Assembly (NCBI GenBank): GCA_034401795.1
Contig: CM067366.1
Span: 75,659,062 to 75,723,061 of the forward strand
Source: Chaetoderma sp. LZ-2023a
Lineage: Eukaryota; Mollusca; Caudofoveata; Chaetodermatida; Chaetodermatidae
Direction of reading: 5' to 3'
DNA: 64,000 bases
Under the pieces are notes generated by a model. That model made no database searches and was not told the DNA's origin. It saw nothing but the letters and a program-made list of their open reading frames with translations. A program made the position numbers and the translations under genes. How positions within the stretch are numbered: the first letter of the stretch is position 1; each line of letters opens with the position of its first letter. Positions 1 through 59,310 of this stretch are shown piece after piece.

Positions 1-762
1 TGACAGCCATCATAGGGTGTAGAAAGGTACCAACGTTTAGCTACTATAGTCTGAATACCTTTCTTTAGCGGCATGATAAAAGGCTTAAAATGACCTACAC
101 ATTTTATGAATGGGTTATTAGATCATCGGAATAGCTATCAAGACATTAGGTTAGTTGTCCTTTAAACTTTAATTTTCGACCTTCAATCGCTAACTGGGAT
201 TATTCGTCGTCACACCAGCGTGCCAAGGCTTACAGTGGAGCGATTTGATCCGTTATCTGACTTCATAATCAAATAAGTCACATGTTAGGTAATATCACAA
301 TCACAATGACGCAAATCCGTCATGAAAGTAGCAATCGTAATATAATAAACATTTTGTTGAATACTTTGGAACCATAATGCAGCAATAACTCCAGGCCAAA
401 TCAGTTTCAAAATATACAACCGCTTCCCTGTATAGTTACCTTGAAATCTGGATTTTTAGAAATTCAGGTTTCAAAGTCTCAAATCGATTACACCACACGT
501 ATAGGTGGACGGAGCTTAGCTAGAAAGTGGGCAGGGCATAGCTTGAAATACACCCCTTCATATGAAACTCGGAATTAAAAGTTTGTTAAGGTGACCTATT
601 GAAGACGGCGAGAAACGTTTCTCTAAGTGTGTGGGGGACACGTTCTCGACTATAAACTATAAACTTTCACGCAATTGCCTTAATGACGGCAGCTACAGGT
701 CTTTGTTCAAAGACGTAGGAAATTACGAAGATCTTCCTACGATTGTATTATATTACGTGGTG
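1..762. other. Non-coding, with a decayed palindromic-MITE copy
   Basis: No supported gene. About 380-570 is a partial plus-oriented copy of the palindromic MITE family (right arm TCAGTTTCAAAATATACAAC near 400, then the shared tail with GTGGACGGAGCTTAGCTAG and GGGCAGGGCATAGCT). The rest is unrecognised. Confidence 0.6.
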
Positions 763-1133
763 CTCGGACACAATCCCACTAGACAAAATCCCACCAGACT
801 TAATCCCACCGGACAAAATCCCACCGGACATAATCCCACCCGGACATAATCCCAGCGGACAAAAACCCACCCGGACATAACCCCGCCGGAGACAAACCGG
901 ACATAATTCAACCCAGACATAATCCCACCGGACAAAAAACCCACCCCGGCATAATCCCGCTAGACACAATCCCACCAGACAAAATCCCACCGGTCATAAT
1001 CACACCTGGACAATATCGCACCGGACAAAATCCCACCCAGACACAATCCCACTGAACATACTCCCGCCTGGACAAAATCCCACCAGATATAATTCCACCC
1101 GGACAAAATCCCCCTGGACAGATTCACACCAGG
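763..1133 (+). repeat. 15-16 bp minisatellite
   Basis: About 23 degenerate copies of GGACAAAATCCCACC or GGACATAATCCCACCC. Open frames across it (NPTGQNPTGHNPTR-like) are by-products of the repeat. The same motif occurs in reverse orientation at 2297-2342. Confidence 0.9.
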
Positions 1134-2047
1134 AGTTCATGCCCCCCCCCCATTATGGACCAACCAGGATCAATTTAAGAGTGTAGAGGAAGCCACATAT
1201 ACGGGCGTCACATCTCGAATAGCTGCCAACTTGTCAGCGATCTCGTGGCTACTACATCACTTGACTTTTTTAATTCAATTCAATTCAAGAAAATTCGATT
1301 TGCTTATTTAAATATGAGGTGACATATAATACGTATGCATGCCATAACATTACAAACCATGAATACACAGGAGATAGATTAGACAATTATATACATTTAT
1401 CTGTTCTGCTTTTAAAAATGTAATCTTGGGAATATACAGGTGTGTAGGGTAGGGACAGTCTGGGGGGGGGGTATATGGGGTTCGTCGTGTTAATTAATTA
1501 ATTAATTAATTATTAAATGTGCACATTCGCACCAGAATTCGTGAAAATGTTATTGTTTAAATTGTAACATTTTGGAAGGGTAATGTGTGTAATGAAGCTA
1601 AATAAATCTTAACATGTGATGATTCCATCCCGTATACATTATTATATATTGTTTTTAATTGCAAAGTTGAAATAGTGACTCGTGTCTCTAATTCAGTTTC
1701 ACAACTTAAAAAATTATATTAATTTATGTGTAGCGAAATCGTCATTTGTTAAGATTTTTTAAGCCTCGAAATTTGACGAATCCGAAAAGATTGTTCCCTT
1801 GTTGGTTAGGTAACTGCAAACCGTTGCTGTCTAACATAGTCCAGTCGAAGTTATTTTCAATTTAATCAGCATTTTATACATTTCGCTGAGGGTGGTCATC
1901 TAAGATAGTGATAGATAGATAAGGATGTGGAAAGGATGAGGGTGGCTGCATTGTGTGAACGTAGTACCGCCGTGTTAGTACCAACACAAAATGTTTTAAC
2001 CAATTTCTTCAGCAAACAAGTTCCGCACAAAACGGTTCTGTCTCTGT
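1134..2047. other. AT-rich non-coding stretch with a hairpin-element relic
   Basis: No gene recognised. About 1616-1760 is a diverged copy of the small inverted-repeat element seen intact at 46266-46397; both share ACTCGTGTCTCTAATTCA-like and TTTCACAACTTAAAAA-like cores. A short TTAA run lies near 1490-1512. Confidence 0.55.
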
Positions 2048-2049
2048 CG

Positions 2050-2121
<72 letters not shown>

Positions 2122-2176
2122 ACTACCACTACTACTACTACTGCTACTGCTACTGCTACTGCTACTGCTACTGCTG

Positions 2177-2231
<55 letters not shown>

Positions 2232-2254
2232 TACTACCACTACTACTACTATCG
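2048..2254 (+). repeat. Compound trinucleotide array (CTA/ACT, with a CTG block)
   Basis: Blocks of CTA, then GCTACT (the CTG phase near 2140-2176), then CTA again, nearly all in one register. Long poly-Ser/Leu/Thr frames here are artefacts. Confidence 0.95.
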
Positions 2255-2296
2255 TATGATTGAATGGTAGCGATTTTACAAATTGGTATTATGTAC

Positions 2297-2342
2297 GGGT
2301 GAAATTTTTTCCGGGTGAGATTTTGTTCGGTGGGATTTTGTC
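2297..2342 (-). repeat. Inverted copy of the 16-bp minisatellite motif
   Basis: About three units of CGGGTGAGATTTTGTTCGG type, the reverse complement of the array at 763-1133. Confidence 0.7.
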
Positions 2343-3384
2343 ACGGATTCATATTACGCAGACGGTGGCGATATTACATACATGAAGCACTGAAATGTAA
2401 TATATTAATATAATTCATATCAACTTATAGGCCTACGTAATCAAATGGAACAAGCATATCCAATCACATTCACTAAGTTCGCTTCATTAAATGTTCTTTG
2501 ACACTCAGCACATTGCCATTAAAACAAAAAGGTCTGTCAACGGTACGTAGTAGCCCAGTCACCAATATTTACTCAGTGACCAAGTGAATCTGAAACGCTG
2601 TTCTTATCTAGACCGCCAGGGCCAAGTTGTCGTTTTGTATTTTGAAACTATCATTTCAGATCACTTTCTTCCTCATACGATTCTTAGCGTGCTTATCCGC
2701 CAAAGACAGTTTCCTGTTTAAACAGACACTCAGGGCAGTTGTATACCATCCTATTCACATCACCTATATGGTAATATTAACTGTGTTGATTGCCTGTTAA
2801 CGCAGTTAGCTCTACTACCGAATGTGACAGGAGATTTTATGTTACCCCATGTACGTTTGTCTATTAGCAGGATTTCTAAAAGGGTTTGCCAGGATTCTGA
2901 TCAAACTTGGTGGAAATGATGGGTATGTGAGCCAGACATAATGATTAAATTTTAGTGCCGATCCGGATCCGAATCAGGATCAAGATATAAAATATTGAAC
3001 GCGAAATATCAACGAAAAGTTATGGGCACAGTCAGGAAAAAATGGTTGATGGTTTGAATATGTAACCTCGATAGCACCATTACATATGGATACAGATTTC
3101 CAAATGTTTTCTTTCTTCTGCATACATTTAAAATCGGCTCTGGCATGTCTATAAAGACATGGACATTGTTGTATAGTTGAGATCAGTTTCTCTACAAAAT
3201 CTCTGTCCTCATTCATTACGTTAGCTTTGGCATGCAGGAAAATCGTGCGACCAGCGCAAGGATAGACATGTTTTCTATTCACAGCGATTCGGGAAAGGAC
3301 GAACGCGTGACTTTCTTGCTACTGTCATCGCGCAGAAGCGCTTACCTATAAATTAAATGCTATGCGACAACGACCTCTACCTTT
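2343..3384. other. No recognised feature
   Basis: About 1 kb of non-coding sequence. A minus frame of 100 codons (2980-3282) has no recognisable domain and no splice context that I could support. Confidence 0.5.
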
Positions 3385-3640
3385 GGCCCTGTAGGTGGGG
3401 CTTAGAATACACCTTCCGTATCATCTGCGTGTCGTAAGAGGCGACTAAAGGAGATAAGGGTGAGGTAACCCTGACAGAAACCTCGAGTGCTGAAGACGGA
3501 GGTTCCAGGCCGCACGGCGCACTCTAATAAACCATGGATCCACGCACTTAACGCATATGATCATGTCGATAGTCACTTACAGGACTGGCGGTATGATCAG
3601 CGAACGAAAAGAAGAAGAAGAACGACCTCTACCCTGTCGC
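3385..3640 (+). mobile_element. SINE-like repeat
   Basis: It contains CCCTGTAGGTGGGGCTTAGA and TGTCGTAAGAGGCGACTAAA, a motif I recall in dispersed repeats of many invertebrate genomes, and ends in an AAAAGAAGAAGAAGAAC tail. Single copy here, so the limits are approximate and the class is an inference. Confidence 0.5.
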
Positions 3641-3739
3641 GCGACCATCGCGCAACGTAAATGTGACGGACTATAAACGGCCTTTAACCGACAGCAAGAG
3701 ACTACTTAGCGATTTAAAAGCTAATATTTCTATTTTTAA

Positions 3740-4020
3740 CGTTCGTTCATTCATTCGCACATTCACTCACACACGCACGCACGTACACACGTACACACCC
3801 ATGCATGCGCGCACGCACACGCACGCAGGACGCGATTACAGTTCTCTCTTACTATTATGAGGCGAGGTACCGATGAATTGATGGATTAGCAAAATAATGA
3901 GTTGATGAGTGTGTGGATAGGTAGGTGAGTGCGTGGGTTGATGAGTGTGTGGATAGGTAGGTGAGTACGTGGGTTGATGGGTGGTCGGTTGAATGGATGG
4001 GTGGGGTTGTGAATGGATGC
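3740..4020 (+). repeat. ACGC-rich stretch and 55-bp direct repeat
   Basis: ACACGC-type simple repeat at 3770-3828. At 3900-3990 the phrase GTGTGGATAGGTAGGTGAGT and its flank are repeated twice, followed by degenerate GGTGGATGG-like sequence. Confidence 0.7.
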
Positions 4021-4962
4021 TCTAATTCATTTCGGGCAAGAAACTTTGAAACTAATTATCAGTCCCAAGTGTCGCCCGTTAGCTCGGGCATATGATCAAC
4101 GCGTTATGGAAACATAAACGGGTGTCGCATCTTGCAATTTCCCATACATTTTTGATGGGACTTTATGGCCCACGGAAAGGTGGTTAGCTCGAAAACCGTT
4201 GGGCATTTACAAAATAAAAGTAGCAGACCGTGATTCCACAATGGGTACTAGAAGTTGAACACGTTTGAAGTTGAGCTAATATACTAATTTATTTTGCGTG
4301 CATTACGTATCCAACAGACCGTGCCAAAAGCGGCCTTGCTCCGCCCCGCCCCGGCCAATGGTCAATGCTATCATCGTGCACTGGCGATTCTGAAACGACA
4401 AACATATTTGAAAGCGTGTTCAATATCGAGGGACGACCGTCGATCAGAGGCGATCAGTCGCTTGCTTGTCGCGTCACCGTCGGTTTCTGCCGCACATCTG
4501 GGAGGTTTTATAGATTGCGCCGTGTCGCCGTCGCACCGCCATCGCGTCGGCATAATGCGGGTCACTTTTAGGATGAACTACAAACCAGAAAAGCGAGGTA
4601 ACGCGATGTGACAAATACAAATGATTTACTATGCACATTGATGGCCGAGGGGTTGCATTAGTGACAGTTCTATATAGTATATACACATTCACTTCTCTTC
4701 TTATGTATTTATTAGGTGAATAAAAAGCATCATGAAAACAAAAATCAATTTCTCTTTAGATCAGAAGCTTTTCCTCACGGATCAACTCATGGCTAGCGTG
4801 AACAGCATGGACGCACTTATAAGCGCGCATCCACTTTGAATATGTCATGTAAATCTGAGGAAGACATGTGCTGCCAGGCGGTCACCATTCCGCACATGTA
4901 CAGCCCCCACCCACCCTCCCGCTGTCGAGGCCTGGCCTGGTGTCGTCGGGCTGGGTGTATGT
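4021..4962. other. No recognised feature
   Basis: Overlapping frames at 4294-4692 show no known domain. Nothing else is supported. Confidence 0.5.
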
Positions 4963-4981
4963 GCGTGCGTGCGTGCTTTCG

Positions 4982-5037
<56 letters not shown>

Positions 5038-5050
5038 TGTGTGTGCGTGT
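4963..5050 (+). repeat. GTGC tetranucleotide array
   Basis: About 20 units of GTGC with rare GTGT variants. Alternating poly-RACV/ARTH frames are artefacts. Confidence 0.95.
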
Positions 5051-5580
5051 GTGGGTGGCGGGGGTGGTGCCCGGGCATGCAGTCGTCGCGAAGGCTATTA
5101 AGAGCTTGGGGTTGGGCTGCTGATCAGGCGTGGTCTGGTCGTTCAGTCGGAGGCTGTCCACGCCCAGGTGTCCTTTCTGGTGGCTGTCGATTAAATTCCT
5201 CAGGGCTTCCGATGCATCCAATGGCCGCTTTCATGTAGCTCGCCTTCAAACGTTTGATGGTCGGAGCAGCTAGTCATCTCCTTGGAGACGTGTATGTTTG
5301 GTCGAGCATTCCTGACACGGCATGGTGATTGCAGCTAGCGAAGTCAGGTAGCTGGGCCACCTCCGACGAGGTGTGCATCATCCTCTCCCTTGTTGTCCTG
5401 CTCTAATGGGTGATCGGCGTCAGGAGTGGCCATCTCAGCTGACGATGTTGCTTAACTTCGGGGCGGTGATGGCGGGAATGCTCGTATGTGCAGTCGCAGT
5501 ATTCTCCCAGGTCTGGGGCTCCTTCTCACAAGGGTATGGTCGGGTGATCCATGACGTACGGTGCGTGCGAGTGGAAGCGT
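5051..5580 (-). other. GC-rich, possibly once-coding stretch, unidentified
   Basis: More GC-rich than its surroundings. One minus frame reads almost through 5110-5520 with two stops, including SSEVAQLPDFASCNHHAVSG. I recognise no family. It lies in the direction where the receptor's M3-M4 exons would be, but I see no M3 or M4 motif, so I do not assign it to that gene. Confidence 0.25.
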
Positions 5581-6960
5581 GAGTGTGAAAAGGAAGGGGT
5601 GGGGGTGGGGTTGGCAGTTTATCTGTGTGTGCCTAACTCTAACTGGTTAAAGAGATCTTGCGCGAGTGTTAGTTTAAATGAACCTAATGTCTTTGTGGGT
5701 TTTAAGGCCTCGTGTAGCCATAGAAGGACACTATTGCTTAGATTAAGTGAGAACATCTACCCTCGCAAAGTCAGGCGAATCTTCAGCTCAGGGATGAAGA
5801 TCGACTTGAGCAATGTCAAAAACGTTTTGGCCGGTTTTTCCGAGTTTTAGATGAAGCACAGGCTCGTGTGACTAAAGAGAAAAGAGTTTCTGGAATCTCT
5901 GTCGAGCCAATGTACCGCTGCTGTCTAATACGACGACAGGCCTAGGAGAGTGTCGTGAATTCAATACAGACCCTGGTTGATGCGACGGTTATTTGATTTA
6001 GTCTCTAAGATGAAAAGTGATAGCCGCAGGATCAACAAGATTATCCTGACCACCGGCTAAGTGGTCTAAAATGAAAAAAGGAATTGCTAGTCGACTGAGA
6101 AGATCATGCTGCAGGGAGTTTCCTTAATGGAACGCTTAGTGTGCGATAGTGTTTGTAGTACAGTATTTTATGTGGCAAGGTCTTCACCAAAGACGGGACA
6201 AGGGTCGCTAGACCCGTAAAGTAAGTCAATAGGAGGACGGAAAATGTCGAAGTCTTCAAGAAGGAAGACATCTACAGGGAGCTGTCTTAATCTGTGCAAA
6301 TTAGGTCACGGTGTTAAGATCATTTGTAGCAGATGCGGGGAGGCAGCAACGACACACTAAGTACAAGGATTGCGAGTTGAGAAATACGGCGAACTCAAGA
6401 CTCATCTTTCCTTATCCTACGAAGGTTCACTGCTCAGACAGGTATCAAGACCAGCTGGGACAATGTGGATTGCGATGCTAAGAAGCAGTGGTAGTTACAG
6501 TTCCAGACAGGAGCTATGAGGGAGGTGGCCAAAATAATATCCACTGGCGACTTTCCTCTTTAGGAGGAAGTTCCAAAAGCAGTGCAGAGGGCCTAGCCTT
6601 TCCAAGAGGGTGGTGGAGTGAAGGCAGAAGCCTCTTTTGTGTTAAGAGAGGCATCGTTGATCGCAGCACTATTTAAATCCTCTCACTGCGTGAAGTGTAA
6701 AGGATGCCACCCACGAATTTGGCGGGTACGGCGGATTCCCCAGTAACTACTGAAAAAGCGACACTGCTGACAATGCTAATATATCTCGTCACGTCGAGCA
6801 GAGCGCGAGATCGCTGCCTGAATATGACAGCTAAGAAGAACGATCTCCTTTGGAAATCCATAAGCGGGTAAAAAGTTGCGTAAGAGTGTTCTCTCAGCCG
6901 GCAAATAGACACTTGCTAAGAAACTACTGAATTTTCGTGACCATTTTCATGGTCAAGCCG
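5581..6960 (+). pseudogene. Possible decayed mobile-element coding region, unidentified
   Basis: The plus strand has long stretches that read as protein when frame breaks are ignored. One is a Cys/His-rich segment near 6270-6360 (GSCLNLCKLGHGVKIICSRC then GEAATTH and a stop). The Cys/His spacing hints at a zinc-binding segment such as a retroelement ORF1, but no RT, integrase or transposase motif was found. The alternative is chance. Confidence 0.25.
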
Positions 6961-7267
6961 GCCAAAAAAGCACCTGTAGTGGTCTTGAGTGATGTCGATT
7001 TGCACGACAACAGAAATTTATTTACGTAAATCTTATTGTAAAATTATTATTTTCTTGAAAAATCTTGACCATTAAAGGGTTAATTGATATAAGTAGAATC
7101 TTGAGCGCGTTGAGACGCTGTTGTCACAAGAGTGGTTAAATAAATCTCTAATCTCACTGTTGTGTGAATAAAACAACATCATCCATCGAGCATGTACAGT
7201 TCAGCTCAATAAATAACTTCAAAACAAACTAAACGTACGTTTGAATATTTTAAACAGAATTGGATTG

Positions 7268-7668
7268 AACGTCCAATTCACCATTCCAGAGTATTCATCG
7301 ATGATTTGACGACACATGACGTCATAATCAGCTAAGTGTCGTGTAGGATGACGTCATAATCATTAAGTCATAAATGATTCTATTAAGAACGTCTTTAACT
7401 CTTAATAGTCCGATACGTTGTAAGAATTGTATGTCTTTACTATTTAATACACATGCTGTTGAATATTTTGAAACTAATTTGACTGGGTGCTGTTGCTGCC
7501 ATGGCAACAGCACCCAGTCAAATAAGTTTCAAAATATTCAACAGCTTACGCGTATAGCTTTCTGGAAATCGATGGTTATGGAGTTCAGATACAGATCGAT
7601 CCAAACACGACCGAGATATGAGCTAGAGATGGGCGGGGTATAGCTAAAGATGGAAAGCTCCATTGTGC
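7268..7668 (+). mobile_element. Palindromic MITE (family P), near full length
   Basis: Layout: two TGACGTCA sites (7317, 7349), a GTACGAATTGTATGTCTTTA-like block, a near-perfect palindrome at 7455-7545 (42-bp arms, one mismatch, central TGCCATG), then TATAGCTTTCTGGAAATCGA, a GATCGATCC-type block and the end motif TAGCTAAAGATGGAAAG. It has no coding capacity and serves as the reference copy for the family. The mobilising transposase is unknown. Confidence 0.8.
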
Positions 7669-8278
7669 TCGAAATATTCAACTGAATATTTGTTATTAAC
7701 TAACGTGTTTCTGTCTTTGATTTGGAAACATATGGATTTTATTTATTAGCTAGACTGTATGCCAATGTGAGTATCGGAAATACATGATCTGTCGACACAG
7801 CAGGGGTTTTCAAAATTGGGCAGAGTTACAATTTAAACTTATAGATGGAACAGAAGCATTATACGTCCCCAGAGCGGGACATACTATCTCACAGTACTGC
7901 TGTAGCATTATCGAATGGATGGGTGACTTACCTAGCAGTACTCTGGCGTGAGTCGCATCATGTAGTGGATGCATGGTATGCATTGCAATATTCTAGCGGA
8001 CGGTGCATCATGTAGTGGATTTGCGACATACCAAGCAGTACTCTGGCGGTAGTTGCATCATGTAGTGAATGCGTGCCATACCAAGCAGTACTCTGGCGGG
8101 TGGAGCATTATAGAGTGGAAACGTGACTTACCGAGGAGTACCCTCGTAGGATTTGAATGAAGTTGATGCGTGACATATCTAGCAATACTCTGGCGAAGGT
8201 TGCATAATGTAGCGAATGCATGATTTACTTAGCAGTACTCTGGCGGTGGTTGCATCATGTAGTGAATGCGTGACTTAC

Positions 8279-53430
<45,152 letters not shown>

Positions 53431-55179
53431 CTGAAAGAATAAGACAACGGTATGCATAAAACATTGTACTTGCAATATACGCCATCTCTGCACATGGCTG
53501 TGTGTGCGTGTGTGTATCGAGGTGTAGGTCTACACGCGCGCACGCGATCACACGCGCACGCTTGTCTAACATCCCTATAGATAATCGTTCACACAAGATG
53601 TAGCATCTTGACAGCTGGTATCGTTAATTTTTATTTCAGCACATTTTTATAGCTGAGCGCTATTGAGAGCAGGGCACTTTCCTTACTGGTATCCACGACA
53701 GTTTATCCAGGAATCACGGAAACATGAAACGTTACCAAGAGAGTAAATCTAAAAGATGCTGTAATATAGAAAACATTTCATGCACCATGTCTATAGCATG
53801 GCTAATTCTATTTGAAAGGCGTTATCGAATTGTCACACATCTTAATACTGCTTTTATAGCCAACTTGTATTCTTCTCTGATGTCACCACCGCCATGGTAT
53901 TATCAAATCATCTAGAAGAGTTCTCCCCCTTGAACTAAGAACACAGGCGGTGGCGTTATACATGCAACATAGGAAGCTTTGCCAAACTTGGTAGACGGCC
54001 CCGATAGACAGACACACAGACTGGGCAAAAGACCGATTTATACTAGGCTGCGAGTCTCAACTAAACTGGTTTGGAACTTATAATCGCATCCCAGCTTTTC
54101 TCCTTTGTTTCTCCCGTTGATTTGGAGAAATATCTAATTTACGCGGCTCTGCACATATTGCGGTCAGTTCCGAGTTGCTAAATTAGTTTCCAGCCATTTG
54201 ACGGCGTTAATAAGGATAGCTTAATGCTCGTGACATATCTTGATTGATTACCGGTGGCAGGTTTATTATCATGCCAACTATACGATAGTGTGTCCAAACT
54301 GTCTTAAAACGGCAATATTAAATGAAACACCGAGATGTGTTGAATACTAAATAGTGCCAGGTGGCCGTGTAAACCGGACCTCCACCAACCGTATTTAGGT
54401 AGATACTTTGCACCCCCACCCACCCCACCCCTACCCACGACGCACCCGGTTGAGATGCGAATAATGCGGACCAGTTGCTACATGGAATATGCCTAATTTT
54501 CCTGATACAAGACGGTGATTCATCATAACGGCAGTTTGCGATGGCAAGCTGATTACTTAATTTACGTTTGGCTTCGAATAACAAAATGCGAGAAATCGCT
54601 TTGAATGGAAACAAACATTCTGGAAAGTATTCTAAAAATAAATTTGACAGGGAAGTATGCAGAGTACACGGCTACAGTAGATTGCATTCCGTAGACCACC
54701 TCTGTTAAGTTTCACTGAAATCGGGCGAGGTATTGTTGACTAATAACCCCAATGAAGGACTATAAACAAAATGATACTCAGTTTTCTTTATTACACCATA
54801 CTGTTACTACCCTGCCGCCATGGACGGCGACGCCGCTGAAGCCGGAAAAGGTACAACCACATAGTTTTGCTTCCCATACTGGGCGGAACAAACTAGTCGG
54901 ATCAGATACGCGCAGTTCAGCCCGACAGATCTGATGACGCTTATAGATAAACACGTTCCTACGGCACGCTAGAGGTCATTGAGATGACCATGGTTCTTTT
55001 ACAAGAAAGTGGTACGCGCTATAGTTGCATCTTAGGTGTCGTTGTATTGCCAGAATTGAGGAATCCAATCTGCCACTCAAGTATACGATTTTGTAATGAA
55101 TTCCCTCACGTGTAAGCCGACGTCTAAATTAAAATGGGAAATAAACGACGTAGCCAACCCCGACATGAACCCTTAAATG
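53431..55179. other. No recognised gene; upstream of receptor exon a
   Basis: This is where a signal-peptide exon could lie on the minus strand, but I found no frame with a leader followed by a phase-2 donor. The 98-codon minus frame at 54318-54614 has no leader or receptor motif. Contains an ACGC-rich patch near 53530. Confidence 0.45.
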
Positions 55180-55440
55180 TCCGTCAAGTGTAGGAACTAC
55201 GAATCGTACGTCTTTAAGGGCCTACTACATAATTACCATTCCGTTGAATATTTTGAAACTATAATTATAATCACTAACAGCACGAAGTTAAATAAGTTTC
55301 AAAATATTCAACAACTTACCTGTAACGTTATCTTGATATTGGAATTCTGGGAATTATGCGTCGATCGATGCCAACACGGACATAGTGTGGGCGGAGATTA
55401 GTTACAAATGGGCGGAGAATAGTTAAAAGTGGATTCATCC
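55180..55440 (+). mobile_element. Palindromic MITE (family P)
   Basis: Arms GTTGAATATTTTGAAACTAT (55243) and TAAGTTTCAAAATATTCAAC (55291) with a diverged loop; the TACGAATCGTACGTCTTTAA block; the end GTTAAAAGTGGATTCATCC. Confidence 0.75.
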
Positions 55441-56892
55441 ATTGTCATTGGTCCCCAGATTCTGAAGAATCGAAAAGATACAGTGTAAATTCGCAAACGA
55501 AATATTGTTTCGATGTTCAAAGCTATACCTCAGTGTGGCTATCTACGACATATTTTTGAGAGGGTATGAAGAGAGGTATGGAGGTAGTAGTGGTAGTGTG
55601 CATATGGGTTGCTGGGTGAGTGCGTGGGTGTGCTGGTAGTGGCGGTGGTAGCGGTATTGTTTGTTTTGTTGGTGGTGGCGGTGGTGTTTGGGACGTCTTT
55701 CTCTATCAGTGGTAGCAGTGTTGAGTTCAGTCTTGCAGACAAATCTACAGAACGGATTAACAGTATGCAGAGAATGCGCTTACATATCGAATAGACTCGT
55801 ATAGTCTGGATTCCGGTGACGCATTGAACAACTGAGCACATATTATTCGCAAAACGACAAAAACCTCTCAAGTCATCTATCATGAGCTTGTGGCAAAAAA
55901 CAAATTCTCTGCTTGATGACGTCTGGGTGATGCATGATCTGCTGGCCATGTGGTGATAACCGTCTTCCCTCTGAAGCCAGAAACACGAGCCAAAGGACAT
56001 GAAATAGAAAATCCTGAGTGATATTTTAAAAACAGTTTAACTGAATGTTATCGTTGACTAATATAAGGCAGCGACTACTGTCAGTCAAATATTTGTTTTC
56101 AAAATCATCACCAGGTGTCCAATTATTGATCAAAGTAAGAATCATTTGTACCATACAGACTATAAATACACTAATCACTCAACCGAGTTATAAATACTAA
56201 ATCCCATTTCGTAATGGGGTTTTCGCTGCTAAATACACACAAGTGCTCTACATTTGCGGAAGAAATGTGCAGCTTAGAATAGCAACAACCTTTGGTGAAA
56301 TTGACTTCGATATATTGAAAATAAATCAATCTTCCAAGTTTCACCACGTGTAGGGTTATGAAGTCATAAACGATTTGCAGAATCGATGACTGTAAGTGTG
56401 GTATTCGTGTTTTATGTTATTAAACCCCAATTTCGACAAATGGTGGAAACACGTCAACAACATGAAACTTCCCAGTGATTACAACGCGTCTATTGTTAGT
56501 AATCTTGAAATTCAATTGGCAATTCGCTTTCGATCGATCTTCATTTCATCTTATATCCTTAACAAGCTACAACGGCGTAACGAGAAAGCGGCAATTTTTC
56601 AGTACATAAGACTAGACGATAGCACGCGGTTGCTAATATGTTCTTGATTGATTGTCGTAATCGGACTGCGCGACAACTACAAATTAGCCGAATAATCGAT
56701 AACGATTCTGTCCAACAGCGAAAATACGACAAGCAGACCCATCGAAACAGTTGCCTTATCCCACCCCTCGTTGCTTTTCGTGCAATGACGTCACGAAGAA
56801 CGTTGTTGATGACGATCTTGTTAGCCTCTCGTTTAGCTGTGACTTGTGACTATTATACGCCGGAATGTCTGTCAGTCTGTCCATTAGCATAA
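55441..56892 (+). repeat. Diverged 1.4-kb repeat, copy 1
   Basis: Blocks shared in order with 62230-63480: TCAGTGTGGCTATCTAC (55532), a GGTGGTGG patch (55585-55690), GAAATTGACTTCGATATATT (56299) and TATTCGTGTTTTATGTTATT through GAATAATCGATAACG (56402-56705). It has short chance frames only. A TGACGTCA lies at 56786. No coding family recognised. Confidence 0.75.
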
Positions 56893-57630
56893 TTCTTGAC
56901 AGAGCTGCACGCATTTCAGAGTGTCTATACAGCATACTTATTCAATAGCTTAGTCAGTAATTAATGAAGGATAAACTGGCTTGGTCACAGGATATTTAAA
57001 AAGGGTACACATTCCAACCCGCACCAAACAGACATTAGTGACTAGATACGGTGGTTCTTTAAGGAGCTGTATATTGCACGAATTTCCGCCCGCGCCAAAC
57101 AGTACACACAGTCATTAGTGAGGACTAAATTTTGTAGACTCTTACACATGTTTTTTTGGACATATTCTTCAGTACACAACCCGCACAACGAATCGAAATT
57201 AATATTTCAATGACCGATGTATTCTTTGTTTATAAATAAACTGCCCGTGTGTAGATGATATTTTCTGCATGGAGTAATATTTGAAGGGAGGAATTGCAGA
57301 GGCTTGGCATTCCAATGAATCTCTCACTTCAAAATCCCATACTGAGTTTGTCGAGTGGAAGGAAGCGAGATAATACAGACCGATATATAGGATTAAATTG
57401 CATAGATGCCATCACGAGCGGGCTAACAATTGTAATGGAATATAAAGCAGTCTGTTGCCTTGGGCGGGTGTGGGTGCGGGTGTGGGGTGATGGGTGGGTG
57501 GGTGGATGGTTGATGGAACATTAATATAGCATGCCATATGATAATAGAGCCATTGCATATTTACAGGAAGTTTTTTAGTTTTCAATACCGTAAACACTCA
57601 TGTAGGCTTGGTCTCAAATACCACACACGC
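56893..57630. other. No recognised feature
   Basis: Includes a short direct repeat: CACCAAACAGACATTAGTGA at ~57021 and CGCCAAACAGTACACACAGT at ~57092, ~70 bp apart. No gene. Confidence 0.45.
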
Positions 57631-57631
57631 A

Positions 57632-58849
<1,218 letters not shown>

Positions 58850-59310
58850 TACTCCTCTAAATGGCCATATACGCCATTGCCGAAACTCCCGTAATGATGC
58901 TCAGATTCTTTATGAGAGTTAACCCCGGCACAACAGACATTTCCATTTTTAGCTATGCCGCGCCTATCTCTAGCTAGGCTCCACCCACACCTCGCTTGTG
59001 TTGGGATCGATCGATCTCTGACCATCAATTTCCAGAACACTATACGGGTAAGCTATTGAATATTTTGGAACTAATTCGACCGGGCACTGTTGCTGCCTCT
59101 GGCAGCAATAGCGTCTAGTCAAATTAGTTTTTAAAATATTCAATAGCATGGCTATTAAATAGTGGAGGCATTCAATTCGTACAGCGTGTCGGACTATTAA
59201 GCGTTAAAGACGGGCCAAATAGAATCATTTATGAGGTAATGAATAGAACGTCATACTACACGCCGCTTAATTGATCATGACGTCATATGATGTCAAATGA
59301 TTGATGGATA
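58850..59310 (-). mobile_element. Palindromic MITE (family P), near full length
   Basis: Minus-oriented: TTTTTAGCTATGCCGCGCC, TGGGATCGATCGATCTCTGA, palindrome 59052-59147 (GCTATTGAATATTTTGGAAC to its complement), GGCATTCAATTCGTACAGCG, and TGACGTCA at 59278. Confidence 0.8.

Noticed and set aside
5051..7870. M3 or M4 exon of the receptor
   Set aside because: I looked on the minus strand for TTVLTMTT-like and KA-x-D-like motifs with a phase-1 start and found none. The frames at 5373-5582 and 6673-6912 do not fit.
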